Shown: positions 45,512 through 57,559, counted from the stretch's first letter. The stretch: DNA of 64,000 nucleotides from Combretum micranthum (GCA_024138025.1 JAMXBD010004310.1:1-64000); one strand, 5' to 3'. Program-made: numbers and translations. The notes: generated by a model not told the origin, from the letters alone.

Positions 45512-48500
45512 CTGCAAAAGATATCTATAGGAGTATAAGCTAATAGGCCTAGTGAGAACTATTTCCACAAATAAACTTCTTGTGTAATGAAATTCGAACA
45601 AGTTATTTAAGCAGACAAATGAAATGCAACATACATGTGGGCAAACAAGGCATATATTTTTCTAAAAACTATATGTTGAATGGATTTACGCCCTTCATTC
45701 GGGGTTTGGTGATACGTAACCTCAAAACAAGTAGTTTTAGTTAAAATTATGCTTTCAAACAATACCGCCAAGTACGTTAAGTCTACTTGATTTGAGCCAT
45801 GCTTCCAGACTGTCTGCCAAGCATTTGATTCTCTGTCGCTAAGCAATCACTTTCGATCATAACTACCAAGTGTTGCTTTCGACCTGAGTTACCATCCTTC
45901 TCACCAAAGGATAATAACCCAATGCAATGTGACTCACTTCGTGGTATGCATGAATCAATTTATTTATGATATTATAGCAGCATTATTATCAAATTTAAGG
46001 TGATCATAGAATTTCATACAAATCAAGTGCTATACTAAAACAAACATTTAATCAATTCCGGCCTCAATATTCTTATGATCCTTTCAACAAATTTTTCGTA
46101 TACATATCAATTTATCTTTTCTTAATTCTAGTGCGACTAAACTACAAGCACAATCAATTAAAGCACTTTAAGGAAATAAACTCATGATGCCATGTCGATA
46201 CTTCTCTAAATGGATGAGTCGTTCACACAATCCACTTAGTCGAAAAAATCCTTGGGGTATGGATATCCTTCCTCAGAATCATCCAGTCAAGGAAAATACC
46301 CAAAATGAGTATTTCTTGATGACTTTCTTGAATATTGACAAAACAATGTCATAAGAACGTCAAAGTTCGTATAAATGATGATTCCAATTTAAAATGGTCA
46401 TAACTTGGTCATTTTAACTTGGAATTGTGCATATAATATACCGATTTCTATCTACTCGAAAAGATTTATCTCTTTCTAAAACTATTTTCATCAGACTAGA
46501 TCATTTTAGCTCCAAAAAAGTGGTGATCAGATTTACCACGAATTTTCCCAACCCAAAAGCAATTTGGTTCAAACATTAAACCATTCAAAATTTGCTTTGA
46601 TAAATATTTAGTTATCTATATAGTTGAAAAACTTCCTTTTTATAGATATCTAGCTTATATTTTATCCATGCTCAAGTGTTTGTTATCCAACCAAGTTTCT
46701 TGAGTAAAACAATATAAGTCAAGAGTGTAGAAAACCATAGTTTACAAAGATTCTATTTTCTAAATCTTTGAAATGAATATTTTGATTCTTTTGTTTTCAA
46801 AGAATTACTTTTATGTTCATCTTACTATTTTTCCTTAATGACTTTTGATAAAATAAATTTCTTCTTTCCTAAATTCTCAACATTAGTGCTACCTTTTCTA
46901 TTTGTTTTCTTTGACTGTTTATTTGAAAAATCTTGATTTTGAAAACTCTCATTTTCATTTTAAGGGGTTTCCTTATATTATGTCTTTATGAAAATATTTT
47001 AATACCAAAGTCATCTTCCTTTAAGAAAACAAAGCAATATAAAAAAGCTTTTTCAAAACAAAAGTAATTTTTAAAATTGTAGTGAGTGCTTCTTAAAACT
47101 TGGAAAAGAATAACTTTACTTTTGTTAAACCATAGAATTTATATTTCATATAAAACCATTCTTAGGTAATAAATCTCCTTTTTGTCAAAGTATTATGGAA
47201 GCTTTAGAGGCTTGGACAACAATCTTAATGGGCATGATTATAATAACAAGCAAAAAAACATAAATAATAAATAAAGTCAAGTATTGGGAGTCTTACCTTT
47301 TTCAAGACTTCCGGGACTAAGAAGTAGACTAGTCCTGAAAGAAAGAAATAAAATAAAAGAAATAAATTTTTTTTTGACTTGATGAGGACAAGTTTAAGAC
47401 TAGAGACTAGTTTTAAAACAACAAGAAATAAATAAATTGCAATGAAACAAATAAATAAATTATTTTGCATGAAAATAAATAAGTTGCAAGTGAGCTTATA
47501 TGCTCTAAAGAATATATATATTTGTATGTATACATATAGATACATAATAATACTTAGTTAGAATGACAATAAAATATGAATAAAGTGAAGTAACAACATA
47601 AATAGATAAATAAAGATCCATGAACAAGAATAATACATGAACATAGTGTAGCTTCCATAATATTTAGTTTTTTTTTGGAAACTTATACTATGATCATGTA
47701 AAGTTACATGACATGGGAGAAAGAACTTGTTAAAGAAAAGTTTACCTAAAAAGGGTTTTTGAAGTATTATGTGGGAATGGGTTTTGTGTATGTAGAAGGT
47801 GGTTTGAGATTATTTTGAGAGAGTGTTGAGAAGAAATTTTTGGAGAGTTTTGGTAGTAAATTTGTAGGTAGTAATTGTGTGAAAGAAGTGAAAGAGGTAG
47901 AGTGTATTTATAGGAAATGAGGAGTGAATTTTTGTATGATTTAAATAAAGGAAAAATAAAACAACATGAGAGAGTGAGGGGGACAAGAGGTGCCGGCCAC
48001 TATTGAAGAGGGGAGAGAGAGAGAGATTTAATTTTTGTATTGTTGTTGATTAAATGAAGCAATAAGTAAGGCAGATGTGAAATAAAGTTATGGGGAAGGT
48101 AAAAAGTAAAGGCAATAGGTGTATAGGTGTAAGAATAAGTGTTAGAAAAAGTAGAGATAAAAGAATACTGTAGAATAGTAGTGAATAGTATAAGGTAAAG
48201 TAAATATGACTAATAAAGTATCGGTAGTAAGAAAATACGTGTATAATTGCGATATCTGATGTTTTTACTTACTAAAAAATTATAAAACTGATATTTTTTA
48301 AAATCTTATATTTTTATGAGTTTAACGATATATTCGGAATATTTTTACTATTTCGATCCCCGAGACATGTTTTTCAAGAACTGTATCCATTCGGGTTCAA
48401 AATGATTCGCGGTTTTACTAATATGATCTTTTTAAGCTTCCTTATGTAAGTATGGACTATTCTACATACTAATCTCTTACTTACTTTCTTAGAGTTGCTT

Positions 48501-48620
48501 ATACGGAATTGCCGGACTTAAACCATTTCGTCTAACTAGGGTTTTGTTGACTTTAGGGTTTCTGGTTGACTTCCCAATTAGGGTTTAAGCTAAACCGGTC
48601 ACAAAACTTTAGGGTTTATA

Positions 48621-48634
48621 ACCTACCTCCCTTA
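48621..48634 (-). promoter_or_regulatory. Polypurine tract of element M
   Basis: On the - strand TAAGGGAGGTAGGT directly before the LTR start TATAAACCC. Confidence 0.7.
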
Positions 48635-48639
48635 AAGAA

Positions 48640-50045
48640 AGTTTTGTCCTCAAAACTTGAAAATTCATATATGAGGCTTCAAACAAATTTGGTTACTTAT
48701 GCCGTATCTTATCCTCGGATTTCTATATTGCTTTATCGTGGAAAAGATTTCTTCATAAAACCTTGACAGACCTAATTTCCTTATCTCCCAACACTTGAAC
48801 TTTTCGACCAAGGATTTGTACTGGTGTTTCTTATAGGTGATATTCTCCTTTCAAGAGCACTGGCTCTAACTCCAAAACTTGTTTGTGGGTCAATTGTTGC
48901 ATAGAGACGTAAAACACGTCATGTACTCCCAATAAGTTTGGCAACAAGACTAGATGATAAGCTAAATTTCCAACTTGTTTTAGCATCTAAAAAAGGTCCA
49001 ATGCATCGTAAACTCAGTTTTCCCTTGGGAGCGCACACAATGTATACACTTTATCCTAAGTACACATGATCTCATTTGAAATTCCAAGGTCCTTATCTTT
49101 AATCAGCTTTACCTTCTTTTGTCTAATAATATGCCTCCTCATTTTTTAAATCCATGACATTGCTCTTAACGTCTCTCCAAAGTTTGAATTGTTCGTTTTG
49201 GCTGTCCATTATTTTGAGGATGGCATGTTGTACTAAAGTGTAGCTTTGTCTCCATACTCTCTTGTAGGTTAGTTCAACACTTAGGTACAATTCTTATGTC
49301 TCGAGTTGATATGATTTTGATTGGTACTCCATGCGACCATAATTTTTCCCTTACATAGGGCTTTTCTAACTTTTCCATGGAAATGTCATGTTGATTGGTA
49401 TAAAATGAGCCAACTTAGTCAATCGATCAACTATGACACAAACGACATTGCTTCCTTTTGGTAATCCAAAAATCCATGGAAATTTCATCCCATTCTTATT
49501 ATGGTATCAGCAAAGGTTTTGTCAATCCTCTCGACCTTTGGTGCTTCTTTTTATTTCTTTGTTGGCAGATTAGGCACTTCTTCACATAATTGACCACGTA
49601 TTTGTTTCATCCCATCCCATCAATAATGATCCTTGAAATTCTTGGCACATTTTGGTTCCTCCTGGATGTATCATATATCCTGAGTTATAAGCTTCGCTCA
49701 TAATTTCCTTTCTTATTCCTTATTCCTCAGGCACATAAAATCGTCCTTCAATCCTCATGACATCATCATCGTTGACTATAAAATCAATACACTTTTCTTC
49801 CTATATTTCTCTCTTTATCCTTTGTATCTTCTCATCTTAGCGTTAAGCTTCTTTAATCCTTTCAACCAAGGTTGGTTCCACTGCTATATTAAGCTATCTC
49901 CTCTTCCATACTTTGTCTCATAAATTCGATGCTCAGCTTCTCAAATCCTTTTATCAACTTCTTTGTTTTGTGAGTAAGGTAGACAACAATTGATCCGAGG
50001 ATCATAGTCTTTGATTAACTCTAGCTATCTCTTTTTCTCATTTTT
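48640..50045 (-). pseudogene. Decayed RNase H and integrase of element M
   Basis: The - strand text is heavily interrupted but readable: a zinc-finger part with YVVNYVKKCLICQQ (about 49590-49545), then EWDEISMDFW carrying the first catalytic Asp (about 49490-49460), and a VIVDRLTKLAHFIP-type block around 49440-49400. Nearer 50000 there are traces of the RT/RNase H connection. The last 700 bp before the polypurine tract are too decayed to show a chromodomain. It has many more stops than gag, perhaps because coding text at this end is not kept by any constraint. Confidence 0.65.
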
Positions 50046-50277
50046 AATTTCTTTGTCTTAGAATAGACCAAGATATTGTCAATTATATACTTATCCAACA
50101 GAGACTTATATACTTGGTTCGTGTTTGGACAATCAAAAAGGTATTACTAAAATCTTGTAGTGTCCATAACGAGTTCGACAAGTAGTCTTCCGAATCATCT
50201 TTTGATTTGATCCATGATTGGTAGTATTATGTCTTTTCGTTAATGTGAGAAAACATGTTTGCTTCTCGTAGTTGGTT
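50046..50277 (-). pseudogene. RT catalytic part of element M
   Basis: Continues RT from the other side of solo LTR N. The - strand shows NQLREANMFS at the border with N, then a degenerate palm, and around 50086-50061 IDNILVYSK, where the usual (F/Y)xDDIL has become DN. Frameshifts occur between. The catalytic DD is therefore lost. Confidence 0.65.
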
Positions 50278-50988
50278 GGAGATGTAAACCCCTAAATTTT
50301 CGGAATCGGTTTAGCATAAAACCCTAACCGAAAGTCAAACGAAACCCTAAAGGTCAACAAAACCCTAGTTTACCGTATCAAGCTAAATCCGGCATTGCCG
50401 TTTTCTTTGGCCCGGAAAAACGAAGTTGGGATAATTAGCTCAAATAGCTCGTAATAACCATAGGTTTTATAAAAGTTTTAGTTTCGCGAAATTCGGGTGT
50501 CCTTCGAACCCGATCGGACACAGTTCTCGAAAAACGTGTCCGGAAGCCCGGAATAATAAAAATATTCTGAATACACCGTTAGACTCGTAAAAATATAAGT
50601 TTTCCAAAAATATCAATTTTGTAATTTTTCGGTAAGTAAAAATAACAGATATAGCTATTATATGCGTATTTTCTTACTACCGGTATTTTAATTGTCATAT
50701 CTACTTTACATTACACTATTCATTACTATTCTACACTATTCTTTTATCTCTACTTTTTCTTACACCTACTCTTACACTCTACATAACCTATAATCTTAAC
50801 TTTTTACCTTTCCCATAACTTTATATCATATCTACTTTACAAATTACATCTTTCATTTATCAAAAAGTCACAAAATTAAATCACTTCTCCCCCTCTACTA
50901 AAGTGGCCAGCGCCCCTTCTCTCTCCATTCACAATTTTGTTTCAATTTTAATTTATTTTAATCACACAAAAATCACTCCTCAAAATCC

Positions 50989-50996
50989 TATAAATA
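50989..50996 (+). promoter_or_regulatory. TATA box of LTR N
   Basis: TATAAATA followed by CCCCCC and, about 25 nt on, CTTCTTTCACACATTC. The same arrangement is present in J (37222), the 5' LTR of M (63186-63193, - strand) and the 3' LTR (47905-47912, - strand). Confidence 0.75.
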
Positions 50997-52807
50997 CCCC
51001 CCCTCATCTTTCACTTCTTTCACACATTCACTACCCAAAAATTCTTACCAAAACTCTCTCAATTTTTCCTCTCAAAGCTCTCTCAAATTACTATCTCAAA
51101 ACTCTCTCAAAATAATTCCACTACAACTTCCACCAATAACAAAAACCCATAACCACATAACCATATCAAAGTCTTCTTTAGGTAACCCCTTTATAATTCT
51201 TTCTTCTTCTTCATGTCATGTAACTTTACATGACCATAGTGTGAGTTTCCAAAGACTACAAGTTATGGAAACTACATTATGTTCACGTATTGTTCTTGTT
51301 CATGCCAATCCATTTATGATTATGTTGTTTTATTGTTAATATAACTATATACATATTCTTTAGAGCATATAAGCTCGCTTGCAATTTATTTATTTCATGC
51401 AAAGCAATTTATTTACTTTTCCATTGCAATTTATTTATTCCTTGTTAAAAATTAAGACTAGTCTCTAGTCTTAGACTTGTTCTCATCAAGTCAAAACAAG
51501 CTTTTATTTCATTATGGGACTAGTTTATTTCTTAGTCCCGGGAGCCTTGAAAAAGCTAAGACTCCAATACTTGATTTTATTATTTATGCTTTATGTTGTT
51601 TTGTTTATTATTATTCTCATAATCATGTTCATCTAGATTGTTGTCCAAAAGTCTTATTTTCTAAAGATAATGAAATAAAAGAAGGCTTTTTGTCACTTAG
51701 GAATAAGTTTATGTGAAACATAAAAATATAAGATAACAAAAATAAACTCCTTTCATTTTCAAGTTACAAAAAGAATGCACTATGAATTTAGAAATTATTT
51801 TTACTTAAAAAGCTACTCAAATCTTTGTTATTCTACCTTGCTTCCAAAAGAAAATATTTGTAGATACAAAAATGATTCTTTTTATAAGAAGATGGATGAC
51901 TAAGGGAATTTTTTTAGTAAAAGACCTTGCAAACAAATAGGCAAAGAAAATTTATGGTTTGAAAATAATAAAGTTATTTCTTTTCAAGTTACATGAAGAA
52001 GTTAATAAGGTTATAGAAATTAGTTTTCCTACAAAAAGTCCTTAATTGTTCCACATTGTTTTTATGAAGAAAACAAATTTTCATGCATGGATAATTACTT
52101 TAGAAAAATATGAGACATGAGAAAGAGAATGAGAAATGTCAAGTGAGAATTTTTGCAAAACAAGTAAACAAAGGAATTTACACAAGAAAAATGAAGAAAA
52201 GCATATTTTCTAGAAAACTTCAAATATAGTATTAATATAACTTAGAAAGTAGAAAATTTCATTTTCAAAAGTCACTTAGAAAAGATAAATAAAACCAACA
52301 TAAAACGTTTTTAGAAAATAAAGAAAACAAGGTATTCATTTCAAAAGAAATTTACAAGAACAAATTTCGAAAAGCTTCAACCCGACATTGTTTTACCTAA
52401 GAAAAATAATTGGACAACAAGACACTTGAACATACTTAAATATGAGTTATATAGTTATAAAAAGAGAATTTTTCAACTATATAGATAACTAAGTATTTAT
52501 CAAACAAATTTCGATTTCTTGAACCAAATTTGTTTTTTTACTTGGAAATCCGTGGTGAATTTTGTCGCCACTTTTTTGGAGCCTATATGGCTTTATTTGT
52601 GGGAAATAATTTTAGAAAAGGGTAGATCTTTTCGAGTAGATAGAAATCGGTATATTATATGCGTGATTCCGAGTTAAAATGACCAAGTTATGGCCATTTT
52701 AAGTTGGAATATTCTTCTATACGAACTTTAACGTTCTTTGACATTGTTTTGTCAAAATTCAAGAAAATCTTCAAGAAAAACTCATTATGGGTATTTTCTT
52801 TGGTTAG

Positions 52808-52906
52808 GTGACCCCGAGGAAGGATTTCTTCACCCCAAGAACTATTACGATTAAATGGAGTGTGTGAACGACTCATCCGCTTAGAGGAATTTACGACAAT
52901 GGCCTC
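52808..52906 (+). other. Micro-exon-like block of LTR N
   Basis: Preceded by TTTCTTTGGTTAG and followed by GTGAGTTTA. From 52810 it reads DPEEGFLHPKNYYD and TAA (52852-52854). It is longer than in A, D and E because of about 35 extra nt after the stop. Confidence 0.55.
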
Positions 52907-53214
52907 GTGAGTTTATTTCCATTTATGCTACTCTTGTTGTGCTTGTAAATTAGATGCACTAGAGTTAGGAAAAGATAAATCGATATGCATGTAAAATAAT
53001 TCCTTGAAAGAATTCTAAGAATCGAAGCCGAATTGTTCTAAGTGATTGCTTTAGTTTAATATTGATTTGTGTGAAGTTCCTTGATCGCTATAAAGTTGAA
53101 AATAATTATGTTATGACCTTATAAATTAATGAACTCATGCATACCACGAAGTGAGTCACATTGCACAGTTGGGTTATTATCCTTGGGTGAGAAGGATAGT
53201 AAGCTCATGTCGAA

Positions 53215-53395
53215 AGCAACACTTGGCGGAAGATCCGAAAGCGATTGCTTGGCAGCTTAATGGAATATGCTTGGCGGTTGATCCGAAAGCAAGGTCAAAT
53301 CAAGTAGGTTCGGAATACTTGGCGATGAGTGCTCGCAAGTATAAAAGTTTTTAATGAATGCTTGGCGATGTGTGCTCGCAAGCTTAAATTTTCTA
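53215..53395. repeat. Minisatellite in LTR N
   Basis: Degenerate copies of a unit with CTTGGCGG and TCCGAAAGC or GTGCTCGCAAG. The counterpart in M (45750-45895; 61090-61225) carries the same unit in other copy arrangement. Lies between the micro-exon and the third block. Confidence 0.65.
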
Positions 53396-53617
53396 TTATT
53401 AAAACTACTTGTTTTGAGTATCACCAAACCCCGAATGAAGGACGTAAATCTATTCAACATATAGTTCCCGGAAAGCTATATGATTGTTTGCCCACGTGTG
53501 TGATGCATTACATATGTGTGATTAACTAACTTGTTTGAATCTTGTTACAAGAAGTTATTTATGGAAATAGTTCTCACTAAGCCTATTAGCTTATACCCCG
53601 ATAGCTACCTTTTGCAG

Positions 53618-53659
53618 TTTCTGTACTTATGGTTAAGGCCACGTGGACCATGTGGGCAG
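53618..53659 (+). other. Third exon-like block of LTR N
   Basis: 42 nt between ACCTTTTGCAG and GTAATCCC, with GGCCACGTGGACC inside. Upstream are the conserved words CTCACTAAGCCTATTAGC and TTATACCCCGATAG, of which CTCACTAAG could act as a branch-point region. Confidence 0.5.
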
Positions 53660-53993
53660 GTAATCCCTTTTGAACATTAGAAATCTGGATAAAGTACATC
53701 ATAGTATTAGCATGCAAATATTTATATAATAGCTTAGTAATTTAGGGAATTGTCCCTAAGTTTGTAAAGTCTTTGCCATGAACAAATAATTATTGTGAAT
53801 CCTCTTTTCTTAATATGTTTTTTATATCTCCTTAAGCTTCATTATTCCATATATGGTCCTCTAAAATTGTGAAAGCAAGCCTTACACTTAATATAAAAGC
53901 TTTTGGAAATGACTAAGGTTGTCATACTTAAGCTTTAATATTGAGTGTGGCGGACAGTCACGTTTAGGGTACCCATTGGGGCGTGACAGGAGA

Positions 53994-54729
53994 GATCCTC
54001 AATCCCTAGGGAGTGGGTACTTATTCTTGATTGTGACTTTGTTTAATTCCCGATAACCAATGCATAAACTTATGGATCCATGCTTTTCTTTCTTTACAAA
54101 GCAAACTGGTGCATTCCATGGTGACAGACTTGATCGTATAAAACCTTGATCCAAAAGTTCTTGTAGTTGTTTCTCCAACTCTTTTAACTCCATTGAGACC
54201 ATTAGATATGATGCCTTAGCAATTGGTTCCGTATTGGCCATTAGTTAAATCTCATAATTGATCTTTCTCTTTGGATGTGATCCAGGCCATTCATCTGGAA
54301 AAACTTTTGAAAACTTATTGATAACGGGGATATCCTCCAAGATAGGTTTCTCTTTATCTTCTTCCATGTCATCAAGGTAGTCATCCATTCCCTTTGGAAC
54401 TTCCTCTATGAACTCGAAGGAATATAACTCCTCTTTCCTTGTAATAGTGGGTTCTTCAACAACATTATCTTCCTTTCTTATTGGTCTACGAATTCTATGC
54501 TTTTCTTGCGACAATCTATTGGGGCCTTATCAAGAGATAATAAATTTATACCAAAGATTACTTCATATTTACTTAATCCCATTACTATGAACTTACAAGT
54601 GGATGGATGTCCTTATATCCTTATTGGACTATCCTTCAACACTTCTTAGGTTACAACAACATTTCCCGTGGGGGTTTTGATTTTAAAGCTAAGAGTCGAC
54701 GTTTGCTATTGGTAGTCCAAACTTCTTAG
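53994..54729 (-). pseudogene. Protease end and N-terminal RT of element M
   Basis: From 54729 (AKKFGLPIANVDS, protease) downward. The open stretch 54514-54245 carries acidic linker text and the FSKVFPDEWPG block, and the stretch 54241-53999 carries the RT start: [43 protein letters not shown], then [20 protein letters not shown] at the border with solo LTR N. The ..RELN..I.N.YPLP motif is the usual fingers region. One stop separates the two stretches. This is the best-kept part of pol in M. Confidence 0.85.
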
Positions 54730-54734
54730 CTAGA

Positions 54735-57388
54735 TGATAAAGTCATATTTTACTCAAATTTCTATTAATCAAATCATGTTTATATGTTATAGATTTTATA
54801 GAAATCAATCAAAAATGGTACTTAAATGTTCGTAAATTATTATTTCAGGTCATTGAGGACTTATGAATCAAATACATGCAAATTGGAGAAGTTTTGATCA
54901 ATTTTGGATAAAAACAGAAGTACACCGGCCATTAAGGAAGCTACGCCGCCAGCTTTCAATGTGAAATTGACCAGCGTCTGCAATTTTCAAATGTACACCG
55001 GCATTTCTGTACTCTACACCGCCGGCTTTGAGCCGGTGTTGCACATGAATAGAATGCAAATTATTAAAGCTGGATTTTACACTGCCCGCTTTCACTAGGG
55101 AAAATCAAGAGATTTGTGACTTTTCATTATACGCCGGCAACTGGAACGGTTACGCCACCGGTGTTGAAACCGGTATATATTCAAAGTTTCTCTCGGAAAT
55201 TAATTTTCACATTAAAGGCCAATCAAATTTAATTAAATGCCGCCAGCCTTTAATGCCAGTGTAACTCCCCTGTAACCTTTTATATAAATTCATCATGTTG
55301 TCATTTGAAAAACAAGAAGAAACCCTAGGCACAAAAATCATTCTATTCCATTTGGCTCCTAGATCTAGAATTAGGGTTTGAACACTAGTTAAATTATCTT
55401 ATTGATTGAATAAGGATTCCACACCAGGATTCAAGTGGAAAACATTGTTTGGATTTGGATTTCAAGAACAAGATTTCTTTGACAGGTGATTTTGTTCTTT
55501 TTCTCATATTCAAATGTTGGATGATATTTGATGCTTGATCCCTTTGATCTTAAATCGGTTTTGAGTTATTGATCTGATTCATATGATTGATGATTTCTGT
55601 TGTTGATTAAATCTTTGTTCATATTCGGATTGTTGATGATTTTTCACAAATCATGTATTTTGGATTACATCTGGAATTCATGATGGATTAGGATTGCAAT
55701 TGGGAAATTCTCCTCTAATTGATATTGTGAATATTTAATTAGGATTTGAAATCACATAGGGATATGGATTTAAATTCAATTAGGGTTTGGTAAATTGAAT
55801 AGATTAGTCAATTAATCACTTTCCTAGGAATAGGGAACATTGATTGGTTAATTTAGGGTAATAGTTTACTTTAGGAAAAGGAATTGTTATCTTGTTCTTC
55901 ATTCTTGAAAAACTGACCCCATTGATGATTTGGATTGACAAGTGCATTTTTGGTCAATAGCAGACATTCAATTTATTTCCAGATTTGATTGGCTCTAAAC
56001 CTAATTTTATTTGAGTTGTGGAAATCCAAGATTTTTAGTAGTTTATTTATATTAAAAGAAAATCTAAAAAAAGAAAAAGAGAAACAAAGTTTGATTTGCC
56101 TAGCTATGAACTTGGACTGATATAGTTGATAGCTATTCCTCACTCCCTATGGATTCGACTCGGTATTCACCGAAATTTTATTACTACACATGCACCCGAT
56201 ACACTATCGGTTAAAGATCTGCTCATTTAAAGGAAATTAAATATAACTAAAAAGAGTTTTAAAAAGCATATTACGATTTTTCTATTTATGCTTTTTAAAA
56301 CTCTTTTTAGTTATATTTAATTTCCTCTAAATGAGCAGATCTTTAACCGACAGTATATCGGGTGCGTGTGCAGTAATAAAATTTTGGTGAATACCAAATC
56401 GAATCCACAGGGAGTGAGGAATAGCTATCAACTATATCAGTCCAAGTTCATAGCTAGGCAAATCAAACTTTGTTTCTCTTTTTTCTTTTTTTAGATTTCT
56501 TTTAATATAAATAAACTACTAAAAATCTTGGATTTCCACAACTCAAATAAAATTAGGTTTAGAGCCAATCAAATCTGGAAATAAATTGAATGTCTGCTAT
56601 TGACCAAAAATGCACTTGTCAATCCAAATCATCAATGGGGTCAGTTTTTCAAGAATGAAGAACAAGATAACAATTCCTTTTCCTAAAGTCAACTATTACC
56701 CTAAATTAACTAATCAATGTTCCCTATTCCTAGGAAAGTGATTAATTGACTAATCTATTCAATTTACCAACCCTAATTGAATTTAAATCCATACCCTATG
56801 TGATTTCAAATCCTAATTAAATATTCACAATATCAATTAGAGGAGAATTTCCCAATTGCAATCCTAATCCATCATGAATTCCAGATGTAATCCAAAATAC
56901 ATGATTTGTGAAAAATCATCAACAATCCGAATATGAACAAAGATTTAATCAACAACAGAAATCATCAATCATATGAATCAGATCAATAACTCAAAACCGA
57001 TTTAAGATCAAAGGAATCAAGCATCAAATATCATCCAACATTTGAATATGAGAAAAAGAACAAAATCACCTGTCAAAGAAATCTTGTTCTTGAAATCCAA
57101 ATCCAAACAATGTTTTCCACTTGAATCCTGGTGTGGAATCCTTATTCAATCAATAAGATAATTTAACTAGTGTTCAAACCCTAATTCTAGATCTAGGAGC
57201 AAAAAGGAATAGAATGATTTTTGTGCCTAGGGTTTCTTCTTGTTTTTCAAATGACAACATGATAAATTTATATAAAGGGTTACAGGGGAGTTACACTGGC
57301 ATTAAAGGCTAGCGGCATTTAATTAAATTTGACCGGCCTTTAATGTGAAAATTAATTTCCGAGAGAAACTTTGAATATATACCGGTTT
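54735..57388. mobile_element. Palindromic LTR insertion O in the protease of M
   Basis: The left part (54735-56270, + strand) is an LTR of the F family starting TGATAAAGTCATATTTTAC. The right part (56287-57388) is its inverted copy lacking the first 430 bp or so of the LTR. The perfect TSD CTAGA lies at 54730-54734 and 57389-57393, in the codons for the SLAKK part of the protease. Arms 55167-56270 and 56287-57388 pair over about 1.1 kb with scattered, mainly transition, differences and a 16-nt loop. No coding region. Confidence 0.85.
54918..55265. repeat. GCCGGC-rich cluster in O
   Basis: Repeated words such as ACACCGGC, ACGCCGCCAGC, ACACCGCCGGC and ACGCCACCGG upstream of a TATA-like TTTTATATAAA at about 55279. 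F has the homologous cluster at 20132-20405. Confidence 0.7.
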
Positions 57389-57393
57389 CTAGA

Positions 57394-57475
57394 CTAGGTG
57401 TAACGAAAGAATGTGTTGCTCCACAATCCAAAAGAGCAAAAGCATTCAGACTTCCTAATTGTATGCTTCCTGTGT
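57394..57475 (-). pseudogene. Protease active-site region of element M
   Basis: On the - strand, GSIQLGSLNAFALLDCGATH then SFVTPSL. The aspartic protease signature D-S/T-G appears as D-C-G, which some plant gypsy proteases tolerate. The domain continues at 54729 on the other side of O. Confidence 0.8.
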
Positions 57476-57559
57476 ATCTAATGAAGGATTACTACTTCTA
57501 TTCGCATATCTACTTATCTATAAAACTTTAAACTCTTGCATTACTAGAAAAAAAGAATC

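Larger units (their letters stand above)
44387..48620 (-). repeat. 3' LTR of element M (with MITE inside)
   Basis: Aligned with 60438-63898 over the full length apart from the MITE and small indels. On the - strand it starts TATAAACCC (TG changed to TA) after the polypurine tract and ends TGTGACA. The TATA box is at 47905-47912 (- strand). The third exon-like block at 45470-45511 has AACTGCAAAAG / GTATTTTCC borders on the complementary strand. The ORF at 47225-47545 recurs at 62492-62812 only because both are LTR copies. Confidence 0.88.
50283..53988 (+). mobile_element. Solo LTR N in the RT of element M
   Basis: 3706 bp, starts TGTAAACCCC, ends GGGGCGTGACA. The perfect TSD GGAGA lies at 50278-50282 and 53989-53993. 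Opposite orientation to M but same LTR family. It is the best-preserved copy of the leader plan: TATA box 50989-50996, pyrimidine-rich leader without ATG up to a donor TTTAG/GTAACC at 51180-51185, micro-exon 52808-52906, third block 53618-53659. A GCTTGGCGG/TCCGAAAGC minisatellite lies at 53215-53395. Confidence 0.93.

Noticed and set aside
47225..47545. 106-codon hydrophobic ORF duplicated at 62492-62812
   Set aside because: Duplicated because both lie in the LTRs of M. Changes between copies include indels in low-complexity text, so it is not kept as a protein.
45123..53988. N plus the 3' LTR of M as a separate small element
   Set aside because: Opposite orientations; N has its own perfect TSD (GGAGA), and M has its own pair of LTRs with TAGGG.
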